A DNA stretch of 64,000 bases, from positions 1 to 64,000 of the forward strand of contig UEIJ01000008.1 of the NCBI GenBank assembly GCA_900470195.1. Reading direction: 5' to 3'. Origin of the DNA: Hyphomicrobiales bacterium. Lineage in GTDB: Bacteria > Pseudomonadota > Alphaproteobacteria > Rhizobiales > Rhizobiaceae. The notes beneath the pieces are model-generated. The model ran no database searches. It saw only the letters and a list, made by a program, of their open reading frames with translations, and was not told where the DNA came from. Within the stretch, counting starts at the first letter, position 1. Every line of letters starts with the position of its first letter. Below are positions 46,823-55,996 of the stretch, one piece after another. The translations under genes and the position numbers were made by a program.

Positions 46823-47350
46823 TCAGTTGTTGGGGCCGCCTGAAGCGCCCGGCAGCGATGTCGGGGCCTTGGAAACACCCTGAATGATCTGACCGAGGAA
46901 GGTCTGGTCCTTGCCGCCGGTCGGCGTGGTGCGCGACACGAAATCGAACAGCTTGCCGTCCTTCAGGCCGTAATTGGCGATATGCTCGACCTTGCCGTCC
47001 TTGTCGAAATAGATGGCGAGGATCTGTCGCTCGATGATCTTCGGCTTCATGAACTGCGCGGCGCGATAACGCTTCTGCGAAATGTAATAGAACACTTCAT
47101 TGTCGAAGGTCGCGGTGGTGGACGGCGTGCCGAGCGCCAGAAGCACCTGCTCGCGGCTGGAGCCGACGGGGACCGAATCAAGCGCGCCCTGATCGAGCAC
47201 GTAACCCTCTGTCAGCGTTTCGGACGGATTGAGCGTGGATGCAGTGTTGCATCCCGCAAGCGCCACTGAGACGAGAATTGCCGTGCCTGCGAGAAGAGCA
47301 CGCTGCGTGCGCACGCTTGGAAAAATTCGCTGCAACAAAGACCTCTCCAT
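46823..47350 (-). CDS. bamE: Outer membrane assembly lipoprotein BamE/OmlA
   Basis: A 175-residue lipoprotein with signal sequence and lipobox SVALAGC, then the BamE fold (GYVLDQGALDSVPVGSSREQVLLALGTPSTTATFDNEVFYYISQKR). It is a small partner of BamA in outer-membrane protein insertion. I start at the ATG at 47350 (MERSLLQRIF); the upstream extension lacks signal character. The C-terminal ~40 residues are Gly/Ser/Pro-rich. It is divergent from the chaperone gene at 47440. Confidence 0.88.
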   Translation of the reverse strand: MERSLLQRIFPSVRTQRALLAGTAILVSVALAGCNTASTLNPSETLTEGYVLDQGALDSVPVGSSREQVLLALGTPSTTATFDNEVFYYISQKRYRAAQFMKPKIIERQILAIYFDKDGKVEHIANYGLKDGKLFDFVSRTTPTGGKDQTFLGQIIQGVSKAPTSLPGASGGPNN

Positions 47351-47439
47351 ACATTCTAAATCAGCGCGGCACTTTCGCCGTCGGGAGAACTTCGGTAAAC
47401 CACCTTGCTTATTTATGCAACTGGAACGGTCGTACGGAC

Positions 47440-48048
47440 ATGATTCTCCAACTATTCCGCCGCAAATCCAAAGCAAACGAGGCCATTATGCTTCGTGTTT
47501 ATGAGGTGATCGTGGCGGCGGCGCGGCAAAAGCGGTTCTATGCACAATTTCAGGTGCCTGACACGCCGCTTGGTCGCTATGAAATGCTTTCGCTGCATAT
47601 TTTCCTCGCGCTTCACCGCATGAGGGGAGAAAACCAGGCGCTTGCCGATCTCGCACAGGAAATCGCCGACGAGTTTTTCAAGGACGTCGATCATTCGCTG
47701 CGTGAACTGGGCATTGGTGATCAGGGCGTGCCGAAGCGCATGAAAAAACTTGCGCGCATGTTCTATGGCCGTGTCGCGGCTTATGGCGAGGCGCTGGATG
47801 CAAATGACGCCGGCGCGCTGGCTGCAGCGCTCACACGAAATATCCGCCCGGACCTCGAATTTTGGCCGCATGCCCACCATCTAGGTGAATATGTTCTGGG
47901 ATGCCGCGACCGTCTGCAACAAATTCCGGACGATGCTTTGGCGGCAGGCGACATTTCCTATATGGATGCCGATCAGAGTGCATCCCGAATGCCCCAGATG
48001 AACCTTGGTCCAACGAACAATGCTGAAAAGGCCAATGAGAATGACTGA
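47440..48048 (+). CDS. Ubiquinol-cytochrome c chaperone (CBP3-like)
   Basis: A 202-residue protein of the ubiquinol-cytochrome c chaperone family: YEVIVAAARQKRFYAQFQVPDTPLGRYEMLSLHIFLALHRM and KRMKKLARMFYGRVAAYGEAL. Relatives assist cytochrome b maturation in complex III. The end overlaps the start of the DUF177 gene by 8 bases. The pairing of this gene with DUF177 is typical of Rhizobiales. Confidence 0.85.
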   Translation: MILQLFRRKSKANEAIMLRVYEVIVAAARQKRFYAQFQVPDTPLGRYEMLSLHIFLALHRMRGENQALADLAQEIADEFFKDVDHSLRELGIGDQGVPKRMKKLARMFYGRVAAYGEALDANDAGALAAALTRNIRPDLEFWPHAHHLGEYVLGCRDRLQQIPDDALAAGDISYMDADQSASRMPQMNLGPTNNAEKANEND

Positions 48049-48598
48049 TAAACCGGCGCTTACCTATCCCGTTCAGGTTCTTCACCTGCCGCAAAAGGGC
48101 GTGACGGTGAAAATAAGCACGGACGAGAAAGAACGCGCAGCGCTTGCCGCCGATCACGGGCTTGAGGCGGTGAACGCATTCGCTGCCGAATTTCTGATCA
48201 CGCCCTGGAAGAAGGACGGTGTCCGGGTGCGCGGTCGTATTGATGCGGAAATCGTTCAATCCTGCGTCGTGACATTGGAGCCGTTGACCAACAGCATCAC
48301 AGAAGAAGTCGATACGAAACTCGTGCCCGAAAATTCACGGCTTGCGCGAATTGAGGTTGATGATAGCGGCGATGTGCTGCTCGATGCTGAAGCCGCCGAC
48401 ATTCCGGAAGTCTTTGTGGGAAGCAAGATTGACGTCGGTGCGATTGCGGAGGAATTCTTCGATCTCGCCATCGATCCCTATCCCCGCAAGCCCGGCTTGC
48501 CGGAAGATAGCCAGCCGAAGGTTTTCGGGGACGATGATGGTGAGGAGAAGCCCGTTTCACCGTTTGCGAAACTTCCCGAATTGCAAAAGAAGCCGTAA
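48041..48598 (+). CDS. DUF177 (YceD-like) protein
   Basis: A 185-residue protein with the DUF177 core (DAEIVQSCVVTLEPLTNSITEEVDTKLVP) and acidic C-terminus (FGDDDGEEKPVSPFAKLPELQKKP). The family is linked to 23S rRNA accumulation and lies before rpmF/plsX in many bacteria; here plsX follows without rpmF. The ATG at 48041 has AAAGG 9 bases upstream; the ATG at 48035 is an alternative. Confidence 0.85.
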   Translation: MTDKPALTYPVQVLHLPQKGVTVKISTDEKERAALAADHGLEAVNAFAAEFLITPWKKDGVRVRGRIDAEIVQSCVVTLEPLTNSITEEVDTKLVPENSRLARIEVDDSGDVLLDAEAADIPEVFVGSKIDVGAIAEEFFDLAIDPYPRKPGLPEDSQPKVFGDDDGEEKPVSPFAKLPELQKKP

Positions 48599-48714
48599 TT
48601 CACAGTGAGTTTGGTAGAATTTGGTTGTGTGGAAACGCAAAAGCACTATTTTCGCCGAAAACCTGTCTGCTGCAAAAGCAGAACAGGAGCAGGGTCGCAC
48701 AGGAATAATCAATA

Positions 48715-49773
48715 GTGATCAAAATTTCGATTGACGCGATGGGCGGTGATTTTGGCCCTGAAGTGGTCATCCCCGGCGCAGCGAAGGCGCTTGAGCGTCA
48801 TCCTGACATCCGCTTCATATTTTTTGGTCTCCCCGCACAGGTGGAGCCGGTGCTGGCACGCTACCCGAAGCTGAAGGCTGCATCGGAGTTCCGCGCAAGC
48901 GAGGTGGCCATCAGCATGGATGACAAGCCGAGCCAGGCCTTGCGCGCCGGCCGGGGCAAATCCTCCATGTGGCAGGCCATCGAAGCGGTAAAGACCGGTG
49001 ACGCCGATGCGTGTATCTCTGCCGGGAATACTGGTGCGCTGATGGCCATGTCCAAGTTTTGCCTGCGCATGATGTCGGATGTTGAGCGCCCGGCGATTGC
49101 GGGCATCTGGCCAACGCTGCGCGGTGAAAGCATCGTGCTCGACATTGGCGCCACCATTGGCGCCGATGCGCGCCAGCTCGTCGACTATGCCGTCATGGGC
49201 GCGGGTATGGCGCGGGCCCTGTTCGAGGTGCGCAAGCCGACCGTCGGGCTTCTCAATGTCGGTACGGAAGAGGTCAAGGGTCTCGATGAGATCAAGGAAG
49301 CGGGCCAGATTTTGCGCGATACGCCGCTGGAGGGGCTTGCCTATTCCGGATTTGTCGAAGGCAACGACATCGGCAAGGGCTCTGTGGACGTTGTCGTGAC
49401 GGAAGGTTTCACCGGCAATATCGCGCTCAAAACCGCGGAAGGCACGGCCCGCCAGATGGCGGAACTGCTGCGTCAGGCCATGAGTCGCACGCTGCTCGCC
49501 AAGATCGGCTATGTTTTCGCCAAAGGTGCGTTCGACCGCCTGCGCGAAAAGATGGACCCGAACAAGGTCAATGGCGGCGTTTTCCTGGGTCTCAGTGGAA
49601 TTGTCATCAAAAGTCATGGCAGCGCGAATGCGGAAGGCTTCTGCTCTGCGATCGAAGTCGGCTATGACATGGTAAGAAATCGCCTTCTGGAAAAGATCGA
49701 GGCCGATCTGGCGCATTTCCACCACAGTCATCCGCATGTTTCGAGTGAGGGTGACGAGGCTGCCAAGGCTTGA
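48715..49773 (+). CDS. plsX: Phosphate acyltransferase PlsX
   Basis: A 352-residue enzyme making acyl-phosphate from acyl-ACP for phospholipid synthesis. Motifs [22 protein letters not shown] and [17 protein letters not shown] are conserved. The start is GTG at 48715, with AGGA upstream, since the family N-terminus begins exactly here. fabH follows after 171 bases. Confidence 0.95.
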   Translation: MIKISIDAMGGDFGPEVVIPGAAKALERHPDIRFIFFGLPAQVEPVLARYPKLKAASEFRASEVAISMDDKPSQALRAGRGKSSMWQAIEAVKTGDADACISAGNTGALMAMSKFCLRMMSDVERPAIAGIWPTLRGESIVLDIGATIGADARQLVDYAVMGAGMARALFEVRKPTVGLLNVGTEEVKGLDEIKEAGQILRDTPLEGLAYSGFVEGNDIGKGSVDVVVTEGFTGNIALKTAEGTARQMAELLRQAMSRTLLAKIGYVFAKGAFDRLREKMDPNKVNGGVFLGLSGIVIKSHGSANAEGFCSAIEVGYDMVRNRLLEKIEADLAHFHHSHPHVSSEGDEAAKA

Positions 49774-49944
49774 ATTCCGACAACGCCGTCCGGAAAGTGC
49801 ATTTGAGAGATTTGCGGATTGCTGATTATCTTTCGGTGCCGAAGCGGTGAAGTAACCTTTGCCGAATATGTGTAGGGCCAGAATTCTCGACTGCGCGCAT
49901 GAATGTTCGTCGCGCCGGTCGCATGTAAGGACAGGAAATAAGAG

Positions 49945-50916
49945 ATGATAAGATCTGTCGTGCGGGGTATCGGTTCGGCATTGCCGAAGCGGGTCATGAA
50001 GAATACCGATTTCGAAGGTATCGTCGAAACCTCGGACGAATGGATCGTGCAGCGCACGGGTATCCGGGAGCGGCACATCGCAGGCGAGGATGAAACCACG
50101 GTTTCGCTTGGCGCTGCGGCAGCGCGCGCAGCGATAGAGAATGCCGGCCTGCAGCCCACCGATATCGATCTGGTGCTTCTGGCCACCTCGACCCCCAACC
50201 ATACCTTTCCGGCCAGCGCGGTCGAAATTCAGCGCGAGCTTGGAATCACCAGCGGTTTTGCATTCGACATGCAGGCCGTGTGCAGTGGCTTCATCTATGC
50301 CATCACCACGGCGGATCTCTATATCCGCGGCGGGATGGCGAAACGGGTCCTGGTCATCGGCGCGGAAACCTTCTCGCGCATTCTCGACTGGAGTGACCGC
50401 ACGACCTGCGTTCTCTTCGGCGACGGTGCTGGCGCGCTCGTGCTGGAAGCCGCCGAGGGCAATGGCCTCACCTCGGATCGCGGCGTTCTCGCCGCCAACC
50501 TGCGTTCGGACGGCAATCACAGGGAAAAGCTCTTTGTCGATGGCGGTCCGTCCACGACCCAGACCGTCGGCCACCTGCGCATGGAAGGCCGCGAAGTCTT
50601 CAAGCACGCAGTCGGCATGATCACCGACGTTATCGAAGCTTCTTTCGACGAAACCGGCCTTACAGCCGAGGATATCGACTGGTTCGTCCCGCATCAGGCC
50701 AACAAGCGCATTATCGATGCTTCCGCCAAGAAGCTGAACATTGCGGAAAACAAGGTGGTCATCACCGTTGACCGCCATGGCAACACTTCTGCGGCGTCGG
50801 TTCCGCTGGCTCTCGCGACCGCTGTCGCGGACGGCCGCATCAAGAAGGGCGACCTCGTTCTTCTGGAGGCGATGGGCGGTGGATTCACCTGGGGTGCTGT
50901 TCTGCTGCGCTGGTAG
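49945..50916 (+). CDS. fabH: Beta-ketoacyl-ACP synthase III
   Basis: A 323-residue condensing enzyme that starts fatty acid synthesis from acetyl-CoA and malonyl-ACP. The Cys-His-Asn triad is visible in [19 protein letters not shown] and [12 protein letters not shown]. The start codon fits the [14 protein letters not shown] opening. A long imperfect hairpin terminator follows. plsX-fabH-ihfA-merR order is common in alphaproteobacteria. Confidence 0.95.
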   Translation: MIRSVVRGIGSALPKRVMKNTDFEGIVETSDEWIVQRTGIRERHIAGEDETTVSLGAAAARAAIENAGLQPTDIDLVLLATSTPNHTFPASAVEIQRELGITSGFAFDMQAVCSGFIYAITTADLYIRGGMAKRVLVIGAETFSRILDWSDRTTCVLFGDGAGALVLEAAEGNGLTSDRGVLAANLRSDGNHREKLFVDGGPSTTQTVGHLRMEGREVFKHAVGMITDVIEASFDETGLTAEDIDWFVPHQANKRIIDASAKKLNIAENKVVITVDRHGNTSAASVPLALATAVADGRIKKGDLVLLEAMGGGFTWGAVLLRW

Positions 50917-50966
50917 GCGACCCGCTCGATCCGCCGGCAGGAGGCCGTCCGTTCGGATACGAGGAG

Positions 50967-51006
50967 AAAAGGCTCGGGAAAATGCGGTGCATTTTCGGGC
51001 CTTTTT
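50967..51006 (+). terminator. Terminator of fabH
   Basis: AAAAGGCTCGGGAAAATGC pairs, with one bulge, with GCATTTTCGGGCCTTTTT. Confidence 0.75.
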
Positions 51007-51289
51007 GACAAGTAGCCAGCGGAAGAGCGCGTCCATCAGGCACCGAAATGACTTACGATCTGCTGCGTCGAACCGCTCGACCGGCGGAACTGAATCGTCT
51101 TTCCGTTTCCCCTTGCGGTTCTTGTCATTTAGGGCTCCATTTCTATTAAATTGAGCGGGTCCTGATCCTAACCGACAAATTTGATCCGCCACGAGGGAAC
51201 TCGCTGCTTGACCGTTGCGCTTTTATTTGTGTAACGTCCTGTCACGTAAGGATATTATCTGTTCAAACGCTAACCAGGCAGGTTCGGTC
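51007..51289. promoter_or_regulatory. Region ahead of ihfA
   Basis: About 280 bases without a convincing gene. It contains the ihfA promoter. A 33-codon frame from 51048 has no binding site or family and is discounted. Confidence 0.35.
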
Positions 51290-51613
51290 ATGGGAGGTAA
51301 AACGGTCACGCGAGCTGATCTGGCAGAGGCTGTTTACCGGAAGGTAGGCCTTTCCAGAACGGAGTCGGCGGCTCTTGTCGAGATGATCCTCGATGAAGTC
51401 TGTGACGCTATCGTCAATGGTGAAACCGTGAAATTGTCGTCTTTCGCGACATTTCAGGTTCGCGACAAGAACGAGCGCATTGGCCGTAATCCGAAAACGG
51501 GCGAGGAGGTTCCAATTCTTCCCCGCCGTGTGATGACTTTCAAAGCTTCCAACGTTCTCAAGCAGCGTATTCTGCAGGAACATCAGAAGCGCGAAGCCAA
51601 AAGCCAGAAGTAA
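51290..51613 (+). CDS. ihfA: Integration host factor subunit alpha
   Basis: A 107-residue HU/IHF protein: [33 protein letters not shown], then the DNA-binding arm region ([41 protein letters not shown]) with the Pro that intercalates into DNA. Position before a MerR gene and the sequence favour IhfA over HU. The ATG at 51290 sets the conserved N-terminus. Confidence 0.93.
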   Translation: MGGKTVTRADLAEAVYRKVGLSRTESAALVEMILDEVCDAIVNGETVKLSSFATFQVRDKNERIGRNPKTGEEVPILPRRVMTFKASNVLKQRILQEHQKREAKSQK

Positions 51614-51619
51614 TCGCTG

Positions 51620-51648
51620 AAATGCTGTCCATGGGGCAGCATTTTATT
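51620..51648 (+). terminator. Terminator of ihfA
   Basis: AAATGCTG and CAGCATTT around a 9-base loop, followed by TATTT. Confidence 0.7.
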
Positions 51649-52077
51649 TGGCCTCTCATCTCAAGCTGACATCGGTTCCTTCTGTGCCTGACAAGGTCAG
51701 GTGCAAGGGGCGATTTTGGCTTGGCTGGAGTTGCCGTTGCATGACCGGGAACCGGTTGCGCTGCCTTCCGTTCTGCGTGAAGGGATGCTTATAAAGCTCT
51801 GATATTATATAATGGATTTTACAGGGCGAATCGCTCTGCTAATATTGCAATCTGAAAAACCTGCGGTTTTTCAGAACGAGTTTGTGTTGAGCACCGTCCG
51901 GTTTTGAATGACGTTGAGCTGTGCCTTTTTGCACGCTGGAGATTGTTAACTCCCGTCCTTTAAAATCTGATGCTGAAACGCCTTTTGTGTAGCAAGCGCG
52001 TTTGCGAGTTGAACTATCTGGATCGGCGAGGTTGCGCCGCGACGGCGAAACCCGAACCTCTGGAAAGGGCAAGTGGA
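51649..52077. promoter_or_regulatory. Leader region of the MerR gene with an 11-base hairpin
   Basis: About 430 bases without a gene, AT-rich around 51800. TCTGAAAAACC and GGTTTTTCAGA (51851-51875) form a perfect stem with a 3-base loop but no T run on the plus side. It may regulate the MerR gene or mark a small transcript. Confidence 0.4.
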
Positions 52078-52617
52078 ATGGACAAGAGCCCTGATGCATT
52101 CAGGACGATCAGCGAAGTAGCGGAGGAACTCGATCTTCCGCAGCATGTGCTGCGTTTCTGGGAGACACGCTTTACCCAGATCAAGCCTATGAAACGCGGC
52201 GGCGGCCGCCGATATTATCGACCGCTTGATGTGGAATTGCTCAAGGGCATTCGCCATCTGCTCTACGATCAGGGTTACACCATCAAGGGTGTGCAGCGAC
52301 TGCTCCGCGAAAACAACGCACAGTTCATCATCGCACTTGGCAACGGCGATGTTCAGGCCATTGAGGCGATTACGCGCCAGAAGCAGGCCGCCGCCGACAA
52401 GCGCGTTGCGGAAGAGGCGGCGGATAATGAAATGGCTTTGCCGAGCGGCATCAAGGCGCCCCAACCGGCCCGCAAGCTCTTCGGTCTCCTGAAGGGCGAG
52501 GAAGACGGTCCCATCGGCGCTGATGGAAGGCGGCCATCGAAGGATAATCGCTCGCTTCTGCAGGAGGCATTGTTCGACCTGCTCGAATGCAAGCGTCTTC
52601 TCGATCAGGTGCGCTGA
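52078..52617 (+). CDS. MerR-family regulator
   Basis: A 179-residue MerR protein: [46 protein letters not shown] holds the winged helix, then [23 protein letters not shown]. The middle and C-terminus ([15 protein letters not shown] ... [10 protein letters not shown]) are variable, with no metal-binding Cys. This form next to ihfA is conserved in Rhizobiales; the target is unknown. GGAAAGGG before the ATG at 52078 sets the start. Confidence 0.88.
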   Translation: MDKSPDAFRTISEVAEELDLPQHVLRFWETRFTQIKPMKRGGGRRYYRPLDVELLKGIRHLLYDQGYTIKGVQRLLRENNAQFIIALGNGDVQAIEAITRQKQAAADKRVAEEAADNEMALPSGIKAPQPARKLFGLLKGEEDGPIGADGRRPSKDNRSLLQEALFDLLECKRLLDQVR

Positions 52618-52638
52618 TCCACTTCGGACCATATGAAG

Positions 52639-52664
52639 AGGGAGGCTTTTGCCTCCCTTTTTTT
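52639..52664 (+). terminator. Terminator of the MerR gene
   Basis: AGGGAGGC and GCCTCCCT with a TTTT loop and a following T run. Confidence 0.9.
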
Positions 52665-52675
52665 AGCGGACTGCA

Positions 52676-52993
52676 TCAGCTGGACGAGAGTTTCAATCCG
52701 ATGATGCCGGCGAGGATCAGCGTCACGCTTGCGATGCGGAAGAAGGTGGCAGCTTCTCCGAGGATGACGATGCCCACCACAAAAGCCCCCACCGCACCGA
52801 TGCCGGTCCAGATCGCATAAGCCGTACCGAGCGGCAAGCTGCGCATGGCGATGGATAGCAGGGCGAAGCTGCCGATCATTGTCACAATGGTGATGACGCT
52901 TGGTGTGAGAAGGGAAAAACCTTCCGATTTTTTCATGAAAAAGGCCCAGACAACTTCGAGAATCCCGGCCACGACCAGATAAATCCATGCCAT
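52676..52993 (-). CDS. sugE: Guanidinium exporter, SMR family (Gdx/SugE)
   Basis: A 105-residue small multidrug resistance protein with four membrane helices. The essential Glu lies in [18 protein letters not shown] (helix 1), and helix 3 reads [18 protein letters not shown], typical of the SugE/Gdx subclass that exports guanidinium in exchange for protons rather than of drug-exporting EmrE. A guanidine-II riboswitch directly upstream supports this strongly. GGAG precedes the ATG by ~8 bases. It is transcribed away from the MBL gene and ends near the merR terminator. Confidence 0.92.
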   Translation of the reverse strand: MAWIYLVVAGILEVVWAFFMKKSEGFSLLTPSVITIVTMIGSFALLSIAMRSLPLGTAYAIWTGIGAVGAFVVGIVILGEAATFFRIASVTLILAGIIGLKLSSS

Positions 52994-53018
52994 TTTAATG
53001 CTCCCTGATGAGGGTTCT

Positions 53019-53067
53019 GAACGGGCCGTCCCGTTCGTTGTGGAAGCGGGAAGGTCGTCCTTCCCGC
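53019..53067 (-). promoter_or_regulatory. Guanidine-II (mini-ykkC) riboswitch of the exporter gene
   Basis: On the minus strand two hairpins follow each other: GCGGGAAGG-ACGA-CCTTCCCGC (53067-53046) and GAACGGG-ACGG-CCCGTTC (53036-53019), joined by 9 bases. Paired stems with ACGR tetraloops define guanidine-II riboswitches, where the two loops bind one guanidinium each and dock. The second stem ends ~25 bases before the start codon, near the ribosome binding site, so control is likely translational. Confidence 0.93.
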
Positions 53068-53109
53068 GAATTCACCATTCAATGCGACGGATGCAGCGCA
53101 TTGTCAGCA

Positions 53110-53208
53110 TCATGATGTGTGCGGAAGGGAGAGGGGACCGGGCTGAATGCCGATTTCGCCAAGTTCAACGATGGGCTTGATTGCGAATTGTTCGATCGGA
53201 CCCGCCAT
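53110..53208 (-). CDS. 32-residue reading frame under a second guanidine-II riboswitch
   Basis: From an ATG at 53208, with GGAAGG 6 bases upstream, the frame encodes [20 protein letters not shown] and 12 more residues to a TGA. The ribosome binding site and its place right behind a riboswitch suggest it is translated. The opening [11 protein letters not shown] recalls the N-terminus of ATP synthase subunit a, but the match is short and may be chance. It could be a leader peptide, a small protein or the remnant of a lost gene. Confidence 0.5.
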   Translation of the reverse strand: MAGPIEQFAIKPIVELGEIGIQPGPLSLPHTS

Positions 53209-53223
53209 AGGACACCTTCCTAT

Positions 53224-53266
53224 GGGGCCGTCCCCGATGCAAACACTGGCGCGGGTCGTCCCGCGC
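53224..53266 (-). promoter_or_regulatory. Second guanidine-II (mini-ykkC) riboswitch
   Basis: On the minus strand GCGCGGG-ACGA-CCCGCGC (53266-53249) and GGGG-ACGG-CCCC (53235-53224) repeat the two-hairpin ACGR design with a 13-base linker. The second stem is short (4 pairs). It ends 16 bases before the start of the 32-codon frame and overlaps no gene. Confidence 0.85.
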
Positions 53267-53416
53267 AGCCTCGTAAATAGTCATTCCTGAAAGAAGAGGC
53301 AAGAGGGTTGCAGCCCATAAACGCCAACGGAAACTTGATCGCGCATCCCATGTATCAGGGAGTATTTTCGGGTATCCTGTTGTTCCTATCCAAGGATTAT
53401 GCCGGGAGATCGATCG

Positions 53417-54412
53417 ATGACCATCTCAAGACGTAATTTCATTGTTACAGCAACTGCTGCTGGGGCCGGATTGGCTTTATCGCCTCTGGAGCTCGCCAAC
53501 GCAGCAGCCAATACAGGCAGTTCCAAAGTGCAAACCCCTTCACAGGTAGAATATCCGGGCTTCCACCGTTTTCAGTTCGGCGATTTTGAGATCACCACGC
53601 TTTCCGATGGGCGCAGGGCAGGCGAGGCGCCCGAAAAGACTTATGCGGTCGATCAGGATCCGAAGGCGGTCGCCGCACTTCTCGAGGAAAATCTTCTGCC
53701 CGCTGACCGTTTCGTCAACAGCTTCACTCCGGTGCTCATCAATACGGGCAAGGAACTTGTCCTGTTTGACACAGGCATGGGAGCTGGCGCTCGCGAGGCG
53801 GGGCTGGGCAGGCTGGTCGGTGCGCTGGAAGCCTCTGGTTACAAGACGGATGATGTCTCGCTGGTTGTCCTGAGCCATTTCCACCCCGATCATATCGGTG
53901 GATTGATGGAAGACGGCAAGCCAGCCTTCGCCAATGCCCGATACGCTGCCGGGCAGAAGGAATTCGACTTCTGGACAGACCCCGCGCGGCTCGACAGCCC
54001 GGCAAAAACGGTTGCCGAAATGGTGGCCAAAAACGTGAAGCCACTTGCGGAGAAAATGACGTTTCTGGGTGACGACAGCGAGGTCGTTTCCGGCATTCAT
54101 TCCGTTGCCGCCTACGGCCACACGCCGGGCCATCTGGCTTTCCGTGTCGAAACGGGCGGCAAGTCGCTCATGCTGATCTCGGACACGGCGAACCATTTCG
54201 TCATCACATTGCAGCGACCCGAATGGCACGTTTCCTTCGATATCGACAAGGAGGCCGCCGTTCAGACCCGCAAGCGCATATTCGATATGATCGCGGCCGA
54301 CAGGCTTCCGTTTATCGGCTATCATATGCCGTTTCCGGCGCTGGCTTATCTCAAGCGGGAAGGCGAGGGCTATCGCTACATCGCGGAGACATACCAATTG
54401 CGCGAGAAATAG
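53417..54412 (+). CDS. Tat-exported metallo-beta-lactamase-fold hydrolase
   Basis: A 331-residue MBL-fold protein. The N-terminus SRRNFIVTATAAGAGLALSP is a twin-arginine signal. The metal motif SHFHPDHIGGL (HxHxDH) is near residue 155, with later ligands in AYGHTPGHLAF and LISDTANH. Relatives include lactonases and other hydrolases; the substrate is not known. The ATG at 53417 is chosen because GGGAG lies 8 bases upstream; the ATG at 53399 precedes this site. It is divergent from the riboswitch transcripts. Confidence 0.85.
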   Translation: MTISRRNFIVTATAAGAGLALSPLELANAAANTGSSKVQTPSQVEYPGFHRFQFGDFEITTLSDGRRAGEAPEKTYAVDQDPKAVAALLEENLLPADRFVNSFTPVLINTGKELVLFDTGMGAGAREAGLGRLVGALEASGYKTDDVSLVVLSHFHPDHIGGLMEDGKPAFANARYAAGQKEFDFWTDPARLDSPAKTVAEMVAKNVKPLAEKMTFLGDDSEVVSGIHSVAAYGHTPGHLAFRVETGGKSLMLISDTANHFVITLQRPEWHVSFDIDKEAAVQTRKRIFDMIAADRLPFIGYHMPFPALAYLKREGEGYRYIAETYQLREK

Positions 54413-54435
54413 GTCCGGAGGCTCGGAGGGCCTCT

Positions 54436-55164
54436 TTAACGTCCGCCGGCGACGTCGATGAACGTTCCGGTTACATAGGCGGGGGCGTCGTTCAGCAGCC
54501 AGAAAATGGCTTCCGCGACTTCCTCGGCCTTTCCGGCGCGTCCCACCGGCGTACCCGCGCCCAGCCTCGCCGCGCGATCCGGATTGCCGCCGCTGGCATG
54601 AATATCGGTATCGATCAGGCCGGGACGCACCGCGTTGACGCGAATACCTTTCGGTGCCAGTTCCTTCGAGAGGCCGGTGGTCAGCGTATCGAGCGCGCCT
54701 TTCGCTCCGGCATAATCCACATATTCAAAAGGCGAACCAAGGCGTGACGCCATGGATGACACGATGACGATGGCGCTTTCCGGCTGCAAGCGGCGAGCTG
54801 CTTCACGGGCACATAGATAGGTGCCGTAAACATTCACATCGAACATGATTTTCAGGCGCTCGGCGCTCATTTCCGCAAGCGGCATTGTCTGGGCTACGAT
54901 CCCCGCATTCAGAACGACGCCTTTCAGCGAACCAAGCGCCGCTTCCGCCTTGTCGAACATGGAGATCACGTCCTGTTCGCTCGATATGTTGCCTCGGATC
55001 GCCAGCGCTTTCGCACCAAGTTCCGCTGCAGCGGCCGCCGTCTGCTGAGCGGCTTGTTCGTTCCCTGCATAGTTGAGAGCTACAGACCAGCCCTGCGCCG
55101 CACTGCGCAAGACAGTAGCGCGACCGATACCACGGCTACCGCCGGTGATCAGAAGGTTCTTCAT
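54436..55164 (-). CDS. SDR-family oxidoreductase
   Basis: A 242-residue classical short-chain dehydrogenase: cofactor motif TGGSRGIGRATVLRSAAQG, NAG motif (LNAGIVAQT), catalytic Ser in VSSMASRLG and YVDYAGAKGAL (YxxxK), then PGLIDTDIHASGG. It resembles FabG-like or glucose 1-dehydrogenase-like members; the substrate is unknown. GGGGAG upstream sets the ATG at 55164. It is convergent with the MBL gene. Confidence 0.85.
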   Translation of the reverse strand: MKNLLITGGSRGIGRATVLRSAAQGWSVALNYAGNEQAAQQTAAAAAELGAKALAIRGNISSEQDVISMFDKAEAALGSLKGVVLNAGIVAQTMPLAEMSAERLKIMFDVNVYGTYLCAREAARRLQPESAIVIVSSMASRLGSPFEYVDYAGAKGALDTLTTGLSKELAPKGIRVNAVRPGLIDTDIHASGGNPDRAARLGAGTPVGRAGKAEEVAEAIFWLLNDAPAYVTGTFIDVAGGR

Positions 55165-55261
55165 GGATTCTCCCCTATACAATTCGTGGCGGAGCTAATC
55201 CGATTTCCACATTATGTGCAAAGGATACAATGAATGAAAATGGTGGTAGGGGGAGGGAAAA

Positions 55262-55338
<77 letters not shown>

Positions 55339-55680
55339 AGCCGGGGGAAGGCTTAGAATATAAAGGATTTTCCCGCAAGCCGTAAAAACTGCAAAAAAGA
55401 ACAAAATGCACACAGATACACGGCGTAGAACAGTTCGGCACCAAAAGTCCCACGAAAAATCCCGTTCTGGTCTCCCGCCTTCGACGTCATTCCGTCTTCT
55501 GCTCTTTTGACTTGATAAGCGATTCGTCGCCCGCCGGTTACCAATGGGAATTTTATCGATAGCAAGGCAGAGAAAAGCGATAGGACAATGGGGACGAAAC
55601 GCGCGAGGTCTTAGAGAGACAAACAAGAGGCTCGATCAGGTGCTTGCCGTGCGTGCGCGGGATAAAAAGATTTGAGCAAA
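55339..55680. promoter_or_regulatory. Region between tRNA-Pro and rpsU
   Basis: About 340 bases, AT-rich near the tRNA (TTTATATTC on the minus strand), which should hold the tRNA promoter. I see no gene in it. Confidence 0.35.
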
Positions 55681-55706
55681 AGAACCCCGCAGTGCCCCGG
55701 GGCTCT
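55681..55706 (-). terminator. Terminator of rpsU
   Basis: AGAACCCCG and CGGGGCTCT with a 8-base loop and one mismatch; the minus strand continues with TTTTG. Confidence 0.7.
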
Positions 55707-55718
55707 CAGGCAGGTGAT

Positions 55719-55988
55719 TTAAGAAGTGCTCGAGGAGGCTTGGCCTGGCCTCTGTCTCGTCGGGGCTTTGCGTTTTGGCTTTGGCAGCAGTCCTTCTCGC
55801 TGCGCTCTCTTTTTCGCATCTTTCCTTGCGCGACGGATGGCTTCGCCCTTCTCTCGAACACGTCTTTCTGACGGTTTCTCGTAAGCGCGACGTGCTTTCA
55901 TTTCACGAAAAACACCTTCGCGCTGCAGTTTCTTTTTCAGTACACGAAGCGCCTGGTCGACATTGTTATCTCTTACGAGTACCTGCAA
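55719..55988 (-). CDS. rpsU: 30S ribosomal protein S21
   Basis: An 89-residue bS21: [20 protein letters not shown] at the start, then [26 protein letters not shown]. It is longer than gammaproteobacterial S21 (~71) through a basic, Pro/Gln/Ser-rich tail typical of alphaproteobacteria. The start is TTG at 55988, which gives the conserved N-terminus; the ATG 7 bases upstream is out of frame. The upstream small gene stops 9 bases before. Confidence 0.93.
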   Translation of the reverse strand: MQVLVRDNNVDQALRVLKKKLQREGVFREMKARRAYEKPSERRVREKGEAIRRARKDAKKRAQREGLLPKPKRKAPTRQRPGQASSSTS

Positions 55989-55996
55989 TTTCCATC

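Noticed and set aside
48709..51192. 827-codon minus-strand frame across plsX, fabH and two gaps
   Set aside because: Remarkably long but antisense to two certain genes; composition is shadow-like and no binding site or domain is visible.
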